NCBI RefSeq assembly: GCF_003755175.1
Contig: NZ_RKHX01000001.1
Coordinates: 1,178,001-1,242,000, forward strand
Direction: 5' to 3'
From: Cellulomonas sp. PhB150
Lineage (GTDB): Bacteria > Actinomycetota > Actinomycetes > Actinomycetales > Cellulomonadaceae
DNA length: 64,000 bases
Within the stretch, counting starts at the first letter, position 1, and each line of letters begins with the position of its first letter. Under the pieces are notes generated by a model. It saw only the letters and a list, made by a program, of their open reading frames with translations. It was not told where the DNA came from and ran no database searches. Of the stretch, positions 16,153 through 25,538 are shown piece by piece. The position numbers were made by a program, and so were the translations under genes.

Positions 16153-17277
16153 TCAGTGCGGCTGGTACGGGGAGACGACGACCTCGACGCGCTGGAACTC
16201 CTTGAGGTCGGAGTACCCCGTGGTGGCCATCGCGCGGCGCAGCGCGCCGATCAGGTTGAGCGTGCCGTCGGCCGTGTGGCCCGGCCCGAACAGGATCTGC
16301 TCGAGCGTGCCGGCGGTGCCGACCTCGACCCGCTCGCCGCGGGGCAGCTTGCTGTGGTGCGCCTCGGGGCCCCAGTGGTAGCCGCGGCCCGGCGCGTCGG
16401 TGGCGCGCGCGAGGGCGGCACCGAGCATCACGGAGTCGGCGCCGCACGCCACGGCCTTGACCAGGTCGCCCGAGCGGCCCACGCCGCCGTCGGCGATGAC
16501 GTGGACGTAGCGCCCGCCCGACTCGTCGAGGTAGTCGCGGCGCGCGGCCGCGACGTCCGCGACGGCCGTGGCCATCGGGGCGTGGATGCCGAGCGACGTG
16601 CGCGTCGTGTGCGCGGCGCCGCCGCCGAACCCGACCAGCACGCCCGCCGCACCGGTGCGCATGAGGTGCAGCGCCGCCGTGTAGGTGGAGGCACCGCCGA
16701 CGATGACCGGCACGTCGAGCTCGTAGATGAACCGCTTGAGGTTGAGAGGCTCCGCGTGCCCGGAGACGTGCTCGGCCGAGACGGTGGTGCCGCGGATGAC
16801 GAACAGGTCGACGCCCGCGTCGACGACGGTGCGCCAGTGCTCCCGCGTGCGCTGCGGCGAGAGCGCGCCGGCGACGGTGACGCCCGCGTCCCGCACCTGG
16901 CGCAGCCGCTCGGTGATGAGCTCGGGGCGGATCGGCGCCTCGTAGATCTCCTGCATGCGCGCGGTGGCGCGCGTCGCGTCGAGCGAGGCGATCTCCGTGA
17001 GCAGCGACGTCGGGTCGTCGTACCGCGTCCACAGTCCCTCGAGGTCCAGGACGCCGAGCCCGCCGAGGCGCCCCAGGGCCACCGCGGTGTCCGGGCTCAT
17101 CACCGAGTCCATCGGCGCCGCGACCACGGGCAGGTCGAAGTGGTAGGCGTCGATCTGCCAGCCGACCGAGACCTCCTCGGGGTCGCGCGTGCGGCGCGAG
17201 GGCACCACGGCGATGTCGTCGAAGGAGTACGCCCGGCGACCACGCTTGCCGCGCCCGATCTCGATCTCGTTGCTCAC
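16153..17277 (-). CDS. guaB3: GuaB3 family, IMP dehydrogenase-related protein
   Basis: 374 residues, a TIM-barrel of the IMPDH/GMPR superfamily without the CBS pair. AAPMDSVMS, VIVGGAST, VIADGGVGRSGD and the flap region HSKLPRGE are visible. At residues 215-226 the sequence VGFGGGAAHTTR aligns with GuaB's [12 protein letters not shown], so His 223 takes the place of the catalytic cysteine. Actinobacteria commonly carry such a paralogue next to guaB; its reaction is not established by this sequence. GTG 17277 is preceded at 6 bases by TAGCCT (17284-17289, minus), so it is probably leaderless. Confidence 0.9.
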   Translation of the reverse strand: MSNEIEIGRGKRGRRAYSFDDIAVVPSRRTRDPEEVSVGWQIDAYHFDLPVVAAPMDSVMSPDTAVALGRLGGLGVLDLEGLWTRYDDPTSLLTEIASLDATRATARMQEIYEAPIRPELITERLRQVRDAGVTVAGALSPQRTREHWRTVVDAGVDLFVIRGTTVSAEHVSGHAEPLNLKRFIYELDVPVIVGGASTYTAALHLMRTGAAGVLVGFGGGAAHTTRTSLGIHAPMATAVADVAAARRDYLDESGGRYVHVIADGGVGRSGDLVKAVACGADSVMLGAALARATDAPGRGYHWGPEAHHSKLPRGERVEVGTAGTLEQILFGPGHTADGTLNLIGALRRAMATTGYSDLKEFQRVEVVVSPYQPH

Positions 17278-17440
17278 CGGGCCAGGCTACCGGCGCGGGC
17301 GGCCCGAGCCCGAACCGGGTCCAGCATCAAGCCCGCTCCGAGCCCGGTCTGCGGCTCGCGGGCCCGGCTCCCGGGTCGTGTCGGTGGGCGGTGCGATCCT
17401 GGAGCCGAACGACACGGATGTGATTCGAAGGACGTGGGAC

Positions 17441-18160
17441 ATGACCTGGAGCGCCGGCCCCCTGCTCGGTTTCGACACCGAGACCACGGGTGTGGACGTC
17501 GACTCCGACCGCATCGTCTCCGCGGCCCTGGTCCGCCGGGACGAGAGCGGCACGCACGTGCGCACCTGGCTCATCGACCCCGGCGTCGAGATCCCCGAGG
17601 GCGCGGCCGCGATCCACGGCATCAGCACCGAGCACGCGCGCGAGCACGGCGAGCCACCGGCGCCGGCGCTCGACGAGATCGCGAGCCTGATCGCCGAGGC
17701 GCTGCGCGGCGGGGTCCCCGTCGTCGCGTACAACGCCGCGTTCGACCTGTGCCTGCTGGATGCCGAGCTGCGCCGCCACGGCCTGCCCACGGTCCCGGAC
17801 CGCCTGTGCTGCGACACCCGCCCGGTCATCGACCCCCTCGTGCTCGACCGCGCCGAGGACCGCTACCGGCAGGGCAAGCGCAAGCTCGTGGACCTGTGCG
17901 GGTACTACGAGGTCACCGAGTCGGGCTCGCTGCACAGCGCCGACGTGGACGTCGTCGCGACCCTCGACGTGCTCGAGCGCATCCTCGGCCGCTTCCCGCA
18001 CCTCGCGGACCTCGACCTCGACCAGCTGCACAGCTACCAGGTCACCGCGCACCGGGCGTGGGCCGAGGGCTTCAACGCGTGGCGCGAGCGCAAGGGCCTC
18101 GACGGCCCGGGCGCGCAGGACCACTGGCCCGTGCGCGAGCCCGTCGGCACCCTGTGGTGA
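17441..18160 (+). CDS. DnaQ-like DEDDh 3'-5' exonuclease
   Basis: 239 residues. Exonuclease motifs: Exo I FDTETTG near residue 11, Exo II in AYNAAFDLCLL, and Exo III HSADVDVVATLD with the His and Asp of the DEDDh type. Four acidic residues would bind two metal ions. Similar stand-alone proteins in actinobacteria are annotated as exonuclease domain proteins and may act in proofreading, repair or RNA trimming; the substrate is open. ATG 17441 is chosen because GAAGGA lies 8 bases upstream and the upstream extension is low-complexity. It overlaps no neighbour and lies between guaB3 and guaB, on the opposite strand. Confidence 0.88.
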   Translation: MTWSAGPLLGFDTETTGVDVDSDRIVSAALVRRDESGTHVRTWLIDPGVEIPEGAAAIHGISTEHAREHGEPPAPALDEIASLIAEALRGGVPVVAYNAAFDLCLLDAELRRHGLPTVPDRLCCDTRPVIDPLVLDRAEDRYRQGKRKLVDLCGYYEVTESGSLHSADVDVVATLDVLERILGRFPHLADLDLDQLHSYQVTAHRAWAEGFNAWRERKGLDGPGAQDHWPVREPVGTLW

Positions 18161-18176
18161 CCGAGCGGACCGCGCG

Positions 18177-19751
<1,575 letters not shown>

Positions 19752-20441
19752 TCAGCGGATGAGACCGCCACGCAGGCCGATCGCCACGGCCTGCGCCCGG
19801 TCCGAGGCGCCGAGCTTGCGGAACAGCCGACGGGCGTGGGTCTTGACGGTGTCCTCGGACAGGAAGAGCTCCTGGCCGATCTGGGCGTTGGACCGCCCGT
19901 TGCTCATCCCGACGAGCACCTCGATCTCGCGCTTGGTCAGCACGACGGGGTGCGGCTCGGGTGCCGCGTTCGCCTCGTTCGCCACGGCTCCCGCGGCCCC
20001 CGTGGCGCTGTCGGCCAGCGGCGGCGCGGCGGGGTGCGGGACCTCGCTCACCGGGCGCGGGCCGGCGGGAAGCACAGGGCTCGCCAGGACGTGCGCGGCG
20101 ACGGCGGACAGCTCGGGCCGGCCGACGTCGGGCGCGAGGAAGCCCCGAGCGCCGAGCGCGAGCGCACGGTCGAGCGCGGCGGTGTCGTCGGCGGCGGCGA
20201 GCAGCACCACGGCTGCGGACGGGGCGACGGCACGCAGCCGTCGGATCGCCTCGTTCGCACCGGGCGCAGGGATGTGCGCGTCGAGCAGCACGATCGTCGG
20301 CGGGATCCGGCGCGCGTGCGCCAGCAGCTCGTCGACGCTCGCTGCGGCGCGCACCGGGCTCAGCGTCGGGACGCCGATGGACGTCACCACGAGCCTCTCG
20401 CGCACGACGGTCGAGCCGTGACACACCACGACTCCAGCCAT
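19752..20441 (-). CDS. BldM-like LuxR-type response regulator with degenerate receiver
   Basis: 229 residues. The C-terminal 65 residues form a LuxR/FixJ helix-turn-helix (GMSNGRSNAQIGQELFLSED and on to the end) very close to what I remember of Streptomyces BldM. The receiver keeps Asp 54 (VLLDAH) but lacks the acidic pair after strand 1 (VVVCHGS), has Ala where Thr/Ser is expected after strand 4 (LLAAADD) and Pro 104 where the conserved Lys is expected (GFLAPD). No histidine kinase is adjacent. GGGAGGGGAG lies directly upstream of ATG 20441, which sets the start. It sits beside guaB and the WhiB gene, as bldM and whiD do in Streptomyces. Confidence 0.88.
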   Translation of the reverse strand: MAGVVVCHGSTVVRERLVVTSIGVPTLSPVRAAASVDELLAHARRIPPTIVLLDAHIPAPGANEAIRRLRAVAPSAAVVLLAAADDTAALDRALALGARGFLAPDVGRPELSAVAAHVLASPVLPAGPRPVSEVPHPAAPPLADSATGAAGAVANEANAAPEPHPVVLTKREIEVLVGMSNGRSNAQIGQELFLSEDTVKTHARRLFRKLGASDRAQAVAIGLRGGLIR

Positions 20442-20597
20442 GCGTGCTCCCCTCCCACTCACAGTCGTCGGCCCGATCGTCAGACCGGGTCGTTCGTTGG
20501 CTATCGGCCATTCCCGGGGGTGACGTTAGCGGTCCGCGCCAAACTCGTGCGGGTGAGGTCTTGACTACGCCGGTTCCCAGGCCGTATGGGCGGTATG

Positions 20598-21545
20598 TCA
20601 GGGGGTCGCGACGGCGAGGACCTCGTGGAGGGTCCCCTGGAAGCTGCGGGCCCGGTGCACGGACCTCCCGACGGGCACGTCGACGTGCACCGTCTCGGGC
20701 ACCATGACGAACTGGGGCACGTCGGGATGTTCGTCCGCAAGCCGCCCGACGACGGACAGATCGGGGTCGTCCCGGCGCGCCACGACGACCACGGCCCGCG
20801 GCCTCGTCATGACGACGAGCTCGGCGGCCTGCCGCGGCCCGGTCGGCCCGCCGACGATGCGCGCATCCACGTGGCCGGTCACCAGCGCGGCGGCCAGCGC
20901 GTGCGTGAGGAGCGGGCGCGAGTGGCCGACCGGGACGAGCAGCAGCACGACGGGAGCGCCGCGGGGGGCGGGGCCGGCGACGCGGGCGCGCAGCGCGTCG
21001 AGGGCCGCGGTCTCGATGGTGCGTGCCGCGTCCACCCCGGGCCGGTCGACGACCGTGCGCCGCGCCAGGTCGTGCAGCGCGGGCTCGACGAGTGCGGTCC
21101 ACCACCGCGCGACGTCCCCGGTCGGCTCCATCGCGAGCAGCCGGGCGCAGGTCGCGCGGTCGTCGACGAGCGCGGCGTCGACGAGCATCGTCGGCGTCGC
21201 CACCCGCGGCGCGCCCAACGGGGCGACGGCCGGGCCACCCGGACCGCCGGAGCTCAGGGCGAGGCGAGCAGCGTCGCCCGGCGCGACGCCGTCGAGCGTG
21301 AGCCTGCGCATCACGAGGAGACGGTCGACGTCGGCCGGCGAGTACCGCCGGTGCGCCCCCGCGGAGTGCTCGCTGGGTCCGAGCCCGTAGCGCCGGTCCC
21401 ACGTCCGCAGCGTCGCCGGGGCGACCCCGAGGCGGCGTGCGACGGCGGCGACGGCGAGCGCCGGTCCGTCGCCGGGATCGGGCTCCAACCGCGCCACGTC
21501 CGCGTCAGCCGTGGGCGCGGCCGCAGCGTCGTCGTCGTCGGCCAT
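20598..21545 (-). CDS. MerR-family regulator with CarH/B12-binding-like C-terminal region
   Basis: 315 residues. The N-terminal winged helix-turn-helix is about residues 28-75 (VARRLGVAPATLRTWDRRYGL, then RRYSPADVDRL). The middle (about 115-185) is a helical cap and the last 120 residues resemble a Rossmann-like B12-binding fold. The DxHxxG base-on cobalamin motif is absent, so binding of B12 is doubtful. Relatives include light- or stress-responsive MerR regulators of the CarH/LitR type. ATG 21545 has CACAAT (21552-21557, minus) 6 bases upstream, a leaderless pattern. It is divergent from the WhiB gene. Confidence 0.8.
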   Translation of the reverse strand: MADDDDAAAAPTADADVARLEPDPGDGPALAVAAVARRLGVAPATLRTWDRRYGLGPSEHSAGAHRRYSPADVDRLLVMRRLTLDGVAPGDAARLALSSGGPGGPAVAPLGAPRVATPTMLVDAALVDDRATCARLLAMEPTGDVARWWTALVEPALHDLARRTVVDRPGVDAARTIETAALDALRARVAGPAPRGAPVVLLLVPVGHSRPLLTHALAAALVTGHVDARIVGGPTGPRQAAELVVMTRPRAVVVVARRDDPDLSVVGRLADEHPDVPQFVMVPETVHVDVPVGRSVHRARSFQGTLHEVLAVATP

Positions 21546-21650
21546 GGCGCGATTGTGCCAGCACACAGGCGGTTACCGCGCCGCGGGACCGTTCGCAGCC
21601 CGGGGAGCACCCATCTCGATCGATTCACCGAATTGGGTGACGAACGGGTC

Positions 21651-21679
21651 TTGAACAACTTCTGGCGCGGTTGTAACGT
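21651..21679 (+). promoter_or_regulatory. whiB promoter
   Basis: TTGAAC (21651-21656), a 17-base spacer and TAACGT (21674-21679): a good vegetative-type promoter, about 100 bases before the WhiB start, leaving a real 5' leader with a Shine-Dalgarno site. Confidence 0.65.
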
Positions 21680-21780
21680 TCCCCTCGTCGCCCCGCCGCA
21701 AGCCCGGTGACACCCCGACTTTCCACCCCGACCATCCGGCGCCACCACCCAGCAGGCGCCACATCCCCTTGGAGGAACAC

Positions 21781-22077
21781 ATGGCCGAGATCTCGCGGTT
21801 GCCCGGACCGGTGATGGATCTGTGGGAGTGGCAGTTCGACGGCGCGTGCCGCGATGCCGACCAGGACCTCTTCTTCCACCCCGAGGGCGAGCGCGGCTCG
21901 GCCCGCCGCCGCCGCGCCGAGGCCGCCAAGGCGATCTGCGCCACGTGCCCCGTGCTCAAGGAGTGCCGCGAGCAGTCCCTGCAGGTCCGTGAGCCCTACG
22001 GCGTGTGGGGCGGGCTGTCGGAGGACGAGCGCGCCGCGATCCTCTCGCAGCGGTCCCGCACCACGAAGGCCGTCTGA
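21781..22077 (+). CDS. WhiB-family iron-sulfur regulator (WhiD/WhiB3 position)
   Basis: 98 residues. Four cysteines (23, 53, 56, 62) in the C-x29-CxxCx5C arrangement bind a [4Fe-4S] cluster; the GVWGG turn (74-78) and a basic C-terminal tail follow, as in all WhiB proteins. WhiB proteins sense O2 or NO and act on transcription with sigma factor HrdB/SigA. The neighbourhood (BldM-like regulator, groES) matches that of Streptomyces whiD. GGAGG sits 6 bases before ATG 21781, so the in-frame upstream ATG 21769 is rejected. A strong terminator follows. Confidence 0.93.
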   Translation: MAEISRLPGPVMDLWEWQFDGACRDADQDLFFHPEGERGSARRRRAEAAKAICATCPVLKECREQSLQVREPYGVWGGLSEDERAAILSQRSRTTKAV

Positions 22078-22092
22078 CCCGAAGACACCGAC

Positions 22093-22128
22093 AGAAGCCC
22101 CCCGGTCGAGGACGACCGGGGGGCTTCT
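22093..22128 (+). terminator. Rho-independent terminator after whiB
   Basis: Perfect 15-base stem (22093-22107 with 22114-22128) with a 6-base loop, very GC-rich, 16 bases after the whiB stop. There is only a weak T-tract after the stem, common in high-GC actinobacteria. Confidence 0.85.
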
Positions 22129-22178
22129 GCGTCGCCGCGTCGTGCGCCAGACTGCGTGGGGGCGACGAGGGGGTCTGC

Positions 22179-22562
22179 ATGCGACGCGAGACGGTCGTGA
22201 CGGTGCTGGTGTGCGCGGCGGCGCTCACGGCGTGCACGGGACCGGGCGAACCCGCCTTCGTCTCGGACCGCCCGAGCCTGGAGCCCTGCGGCACGGTCAC
22301 GCTCGGACAGGGCGAGACGGTTCCCACCGAGGCGTGGACCTGCTTCGACGCGGCGGCAGCGACCGGGGCCGAGCTCGTCGTGAGCCGACCGACGACCGAG
22401 GGCGACCCGATCGTCACCTACTACCGCGCCGGCCCGGGGATCACCGGCGTGGAGGTCCTCACCGACACGACCGCCGACGCGTTCGGACCGCGGACCTGGA
22501 CGCACGAGCTCTGCGCCCGCATGGACGGCGCGCACGACCCGCGGGACTGCCGGACCGTCTGA
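22179..22562 (+). CDS. Small secreted lipoprotein, unknown function
   Basis: 127 residues. A short signal peptide (MRRETVVTVLVCAAALTAC) ends in a clear lipobox, so Cys 19 would be lipidated and the protein anchored outside the membrane. The mature part has four more cysteines spread over 100 residues (about 38, 53, 110, 123), possibly two disulfides. I recognise no domain. GAGGGGG precedes ATG 22179. It stands between two strong terminators, so it is its own unit. Confidence 0.75.
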   Translation: MRRETVVTVLVCAAALTACTGPGEPAFVSDRPSLEPCGTVTLGQGETVPTEAWTCFDAAAATGAELVVSRPTTEGDPIVTYYRAGPGITGVEVLTDTTADAFGPRTWTHELCARMDGAHDPRDCRTV

Positions 22563-22572
22563 CAACGCGAGA

Positions 22573-22613
22573 GGCCCCCTCGGGCTCGTCGCGTGGACGA
22601 GCCCGAAGGGGCC
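22573..22613. terminator. Bidirectional terminator between lipoprotein gene and groES
   Basis: 18-base stem (22573-22590 with 22596-22613), one mismatch, 5-base loop, placed between two convergent genes. Confidence 0.85.
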
Positions 22614-22652
22614 TTCGCTGGGCGGATCGACCGGGGTCGCGCGCCCGTCAGA

Positions 22653-22949
22653 TCACTTGACGACGACCGCGAGGATGTCGCGGGCCGAGAGGATCAGCAG
22701 CTCCTCGCCGGCGTACTTGACCTCGGTGCCGCCGTACTTGGAGTAGATGACCTTGTCGCCGACGGCCACGTCGAGCGGAACCCGGTTGCCCTTGTCGTCG
22801 ATGCGGCCGGGGCCGACTGCCAGGACCTCGCCCTCCTGGGGCTTCTCCTTGGCACTGTCCGGGATGACGAGACCGGAAGCGGTCGTCGTCTCTGCCTCGA
22901 GCGTCTTGACGACGATCCGGTCCTCGAGGGGCTTGATGGAGACCGACAC
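22653..22949 (-). CDS. groES: Co-chaperonin GroES
   Basis: 98 residues, full length. [10 protein letters not shown] at the start, the mobile loop [15 protein letters not shown] that docks to GroEL, the [13 protein letters not shown] segment, and [26 protein letters not shown] at the end. GTG 22949 follows GGGGAGG. It caps the GroEL folding chamber in the cytoplasm. No groEL follows: the next features are a terminator and a convergent lipoprotein gene, so groEL must be elsewhere. Two CIRCE operators upstream indicate HrcA-controlled heat-shock expression. Confidence 0.96.
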   Translation of the reverse strand: MSVSIKPLEDRIVVKTLEAETTTASGLVIPDSAKEKPQEGEVLAVGPGRIDDKGNRVPLDVAVGDKVIYSKYGGTEVKYAGEELLILSARDILAVVVK

Positions 22950-23040
22950 AGCGGACCTCCCCTTCGCGTGTGAGTAGTTCAGCGATGTGGGTGCTGCGCG
23001 TTCGGGCCACGTCGTCGCGGGTGCCGGGGCCTGAGGCGCG

Positions 23041-23067
23041 TTGGCACACTCACGGGGAGAGTGCCAA
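23041..23067 (-). promoter_or_regulatory. CIRCE operator, proximal
   Basis: TTGGCACAC-N9-GAGTGCCAA, 9-base arms around a 9-base spacer with one non-pairing position. Matches the HrcA-binding CIRCE layout (TTAGCACTC-N9-GAGTGCTAA) and lies about 90 bases upstream of the groES start. Confidence 0.85.
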
Positions 23068-23088
23068 CGTCCTCACTGTAGGAAGGCG

Positions 23089-23115
23089 TTAGCACTCGGT
23101 CAACCTGAGTGCCAA
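23089..23115 (-). promoter_or_regulatory. CIRCE operator, distal
   Basis: TTAGCACTC-N9-GAGTGCCAA. It differs from the CIRCE consensus at one base. Second HrcA site, 21 bases beyond the first, in the divergent gap between groES and the methyltransferase gene. Confidence 0.92.
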
Positions 23116-23187
23116 CATTGCTCGACGGGTGCTCGGCGGAACCTCGCCGGTGGCTCGTCCGCGGGGCGCGCATGGAAGGATCAGCGC

Positions 23188-24369
23188 GTGGATCCCGCCG
23201 GCCTGACCGCACTGCTCGCCCCGGAGGGCTGGGCGCTGCTGTCCGCCCTGCCGCCGTACGACGAGAAGCTCGCCATGACGATCTCCCAGCGGCTGCGCGA
23301 CGAGGGGCTCGACCCCGTCCTCGTCGCAGCCGCCCTCACGCAGTCGCGGCTGCGCGCCAAGGCACACGCCAAGCTCGGCGACTTCGCCGACGGCATGCTG
23401 TTCACCCAGGCGGGCCTCGAGCAGGCGACGCGCCTGGAGGTCGGCGCGCACCACGCGCGCCGGTACCGCGACGCCGGTCTCACGCACGTCGCCGACCTCA
23501 CGTGCGGCATCGGCGCGGACGCCATGGCCTTCGCGGGGGTCGGCCTGCGGGTCACCGCGTCGGACGTCGACGAGATGACCGCGGCCATCGCGACGGTCAA
23601 CCTGCGCCACTTCCCCGAGGCCGTGGTGCGGCACGGCGACGGGCTGACGCTCGACCTGGCGGGCATCGACGGCCTGTACGCCGACCCCGCCCGCCGCACC
23701 TCGCGCGGGACCCGCGTCTTCGACCCCGCCGCGTACGCACCGTCGCTCGACTCGGTCCTCGCGCTGCGCGAGTCCGTGCCGGCGCTCGGCCTCAAGCTCG
23801 GCCCGGGCATCCCGCACGCCGCGCTGCCCGACGACGCGCACGCGCAGTGGGTCTCGGTGGACGGCGACGTCGTCGAGGTCGGCCTCTGGTTCGGCCCGCT
23901 GGCTCCCGAGGGCCCCGGCCGCTCCGCGCTGCTGCTGGCCCGCGGTCAGGCGCACGTCGTCGCCCCGGGACCCGACGGCCCGGCGCTCGCCGACGCGGGC
24001 CCGGTCGGCGCGTACCTGTACGAGCCGGACGGCGCGGTCATCCGGGCGGGGCTGGTCGGCGACGTGGCGGTCCGGGTCGGCGGCCGGCTCGTCGACACGA
24101 CGATCGCCTACGTGACCTCCGACTCGCTGCGCCGGGACCCGTCGGCCACCGCCTACCGGGTCCTCGACACCATGCCGTTCGGCCTCAAGCGGCTGCGCAC
24201 CTACCTGCGCGAGCGCGGCGTCGGGCGCCTGACGATCAAGAAGCGGGGCACCGCCGTGGTGCCCGAGCAGCTGCGCAAGCAGCTCGACCTGCGCGGCGAC
24301 GCCGAGGCGACGATCGTCCTGACCCGCGTCGCCGGGCACCAGCAGATCCTCGTCGTGGAGGTGGTGTGA
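23188..24369 (+). CDS. THUMP-like class I SAM-dependent methyltransferase
   Basis: 393 residues. SAM-binding motif I is DLTCGIGADAMAFA (about 110), motif II VTASDVDEMT, and the position of the catalytic loop holds YADPARRTSRG, the DPARR variant shared by this family of uncharacterised methyltransferases. The C-terminal 100 residues match the THUMP-like domain (RERGVGRLTIKKRG). The target, probably RNA, is unknown. GTG 23188 with GGAAGG 7 bases upstream is chosen; a longer frame reaches into the CIRCE region. Its stop overlaps the next ATG by one base (TGATG), coupling it to the GCS2 ligase gene. Confidence 0.85.
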   Translation: MDPAGLTALLAPEGWALLSALPPYDEKLAMTISQRLRDEGLDPVLVAAALTQSRLRAKAHAKLGDFADGMLFTQAGLEQATRLEVGAHHARRYRDAGLTHVADLTCGIGADAMAFAGVGLRVTASDVDEMTAAIATVNLRHFPEAVVRHGDGLTLDLAGIDGLYADPARRTSRGTRVFDPAAYAPSLDSVLALRESVPALGLKLGPGIPHAALPDDAHAQWVSVDGDVVEVGLWFGPLAPEGPGRSALLLARGQAHVVAPGPDGPALADAGPVGAYLYEPDGAVIRAGLVGDVAVRVGGRLVDTTIAYVTSDSLRRDPSATAYRVLDTMPFGLKRLRTYLRERGVGRLTIKKRGTAVVPEQLRKQLDLRGDAEATIVLTRVAGHQQILVVEVV

Positions 24370-25517
24370 TGGCCGCGCCCGTGCAGATCCCGTTCGCGCA
24401 GTCCGAGCGCTCCACGGTCGGCATCGAGTGGGAGGTCGCGCTCGTCGACGCCGACTCGGGCGACCTGCGCCAGGCCGCGGAGACGGTGCTGGACGCGGTG
24501 CGGTCCGACGACGGCACGGACAACCCGCACATCACGCAGGAGCTGCTGCGCAACACCATCGAGGTCTCGTCGGGCAAGTGCGTCACCGTGCGGGAGGCGG
24601 CCGACGACCTGCAGCGGGCGCTCGACGAGGTCGCCGCGGCCGCCGCTCCCCTGCGCATCGACCTCATGGGCGGCGGCACGCACCCGTTCGCCAACTGGGC
24701 CACGCAGAAGGTCAGCGACAAGCAGCGCTACGCCACGCTCATCGACCGCACGCAGTGGTGGGGCCGGCAGATGCTCATCTACGGCGTGCACGTGCACGTC
24801 GGCGTCGAGGACCGCGACAAGGTGCTGCCGCTGTCGCGCGCTATGCTCACCGTGTTCGCGCACATCCAGTCGCTGTCCGCGTCGTCGCCGTTCTGGGCCG
24901 GCAAGGACACGGGCTACGCCTCGAACCGCGCGCTGCTGTTCCAGCAGCTGCCGACGGCCGGCCTGCCGTTCGGGTTCGACGAGTGGGAGCAGCTCGAGCA
25001 GTACGTCGGCGACATGATGCACACCGGCGTGATCGACCAGTTCAACGAGGTCCGCTGGGACATCCGCCCCGCGCCCCGGTTCGGCACGCTGGAGATGCGG
25101 ATCGCCGACGGCGCCGCCAACCTGCTCGAGGTCACGGCCATCTCCGCGCTGACCCACTGCTTCGTCGAGCACTTCTCCACCCTGCTCGACCAGGGCGAGA
25201 CGCTGCCGACGATGCCGCCGTGGTTCCTGCAGGAGAACAAGTGGCGGTCCGCGCGCTACGGCATGGACGCCATCATCATCACCAACGCCGCGGGGGACGA
25301 GCAGCTCGTCACGGACTCGATCGCCCACTGGCTGACGGTCCTCGCGCCCGTGGCCGAGCGCCTCGGGTGCTCCGCCGAGCTCCAGCAGGTCCGCGTGATC
25401 CTGCGGCGCGGTGCGTCCTACCAGCGCCAGCGCGCGGTCGCCCGCCGCAACGCGGGAGAGCTCGACGCGGTGGTCGCGTCGCTCGTCTCCGAGTTCAGGG
25501 CCGGCCGGCCGCTGTAG
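24369..25517 (+). CDS. GCS2/YbdK-family carboxylate-amine ligase (glutamate-cysteine ligase-like)
   Basis: 382 residues. The YbdK/GCS2 fold is recognised from TVGIEWEVALVD at the start (metal and nucleotide-binding acids), TQELLRNTIEVSSG, the YGVHVHVGVEDRD strand, and EVRWDIRPAPRFGTLEMRIADG. These enzymes use ATP to join a carboxylate to an amine; E. coli YbdK makes gamma-glutamylcysteine weakly, and the physiological substrate is usually unknown. ATG 24369 overlaps the stop of the methyltransferase gene, so they are expressed together. It converges on tsaD with a 21-base gap. Confidence 0.9.
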   Translation: MAAPVQIPFAQSERSTVGIEWEVALVDADSGDLRQAAETVLDAVRSDDGTDNPHITQELLRNTIEVSSGKCVTVREAADDLQRALDEVAAAAAPLRIDLMGGGTHPFANWATQKVSDKQRYATLIDRTQWWGRQMLIYGVHVHVGVEDRDKVLPLSRAMLTVFAHIQSLSASSPFWAGKDTGYASNRALLFQQLPTAGLPFGFDEWEQLEQYVGDMMHTGVIDQFNEVRWDIRPAPRFGTLEMRIADGAANLLEVTAISALTHCFVEHFSTLLDQGETLPTMPPWFLQENKWRSARYGMDAIIITNAAGDEQLVTDSIAHWLTVLAPVAERLGCSAELQQVRVILRRGASYQRQRAVARRNAGELDAVVASLVSEFRAGRPL

Positions 25518-25538
25518 CTCGCCGGTCTGCGGGAGGGG

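Noticed and set aside
22569-22652. Remnant of groEL after groES
   Set aside because: Only a terminator and spacer are present; no frame resembles GroEL.
23041-23187. Longer N-terminus for the methyltransferase gene, running through the CIRCE sites
   Set aside because: The frame is open only by chance; GGAAGG sits 7 bases before GTG 23188 and the extension has no conserved features.
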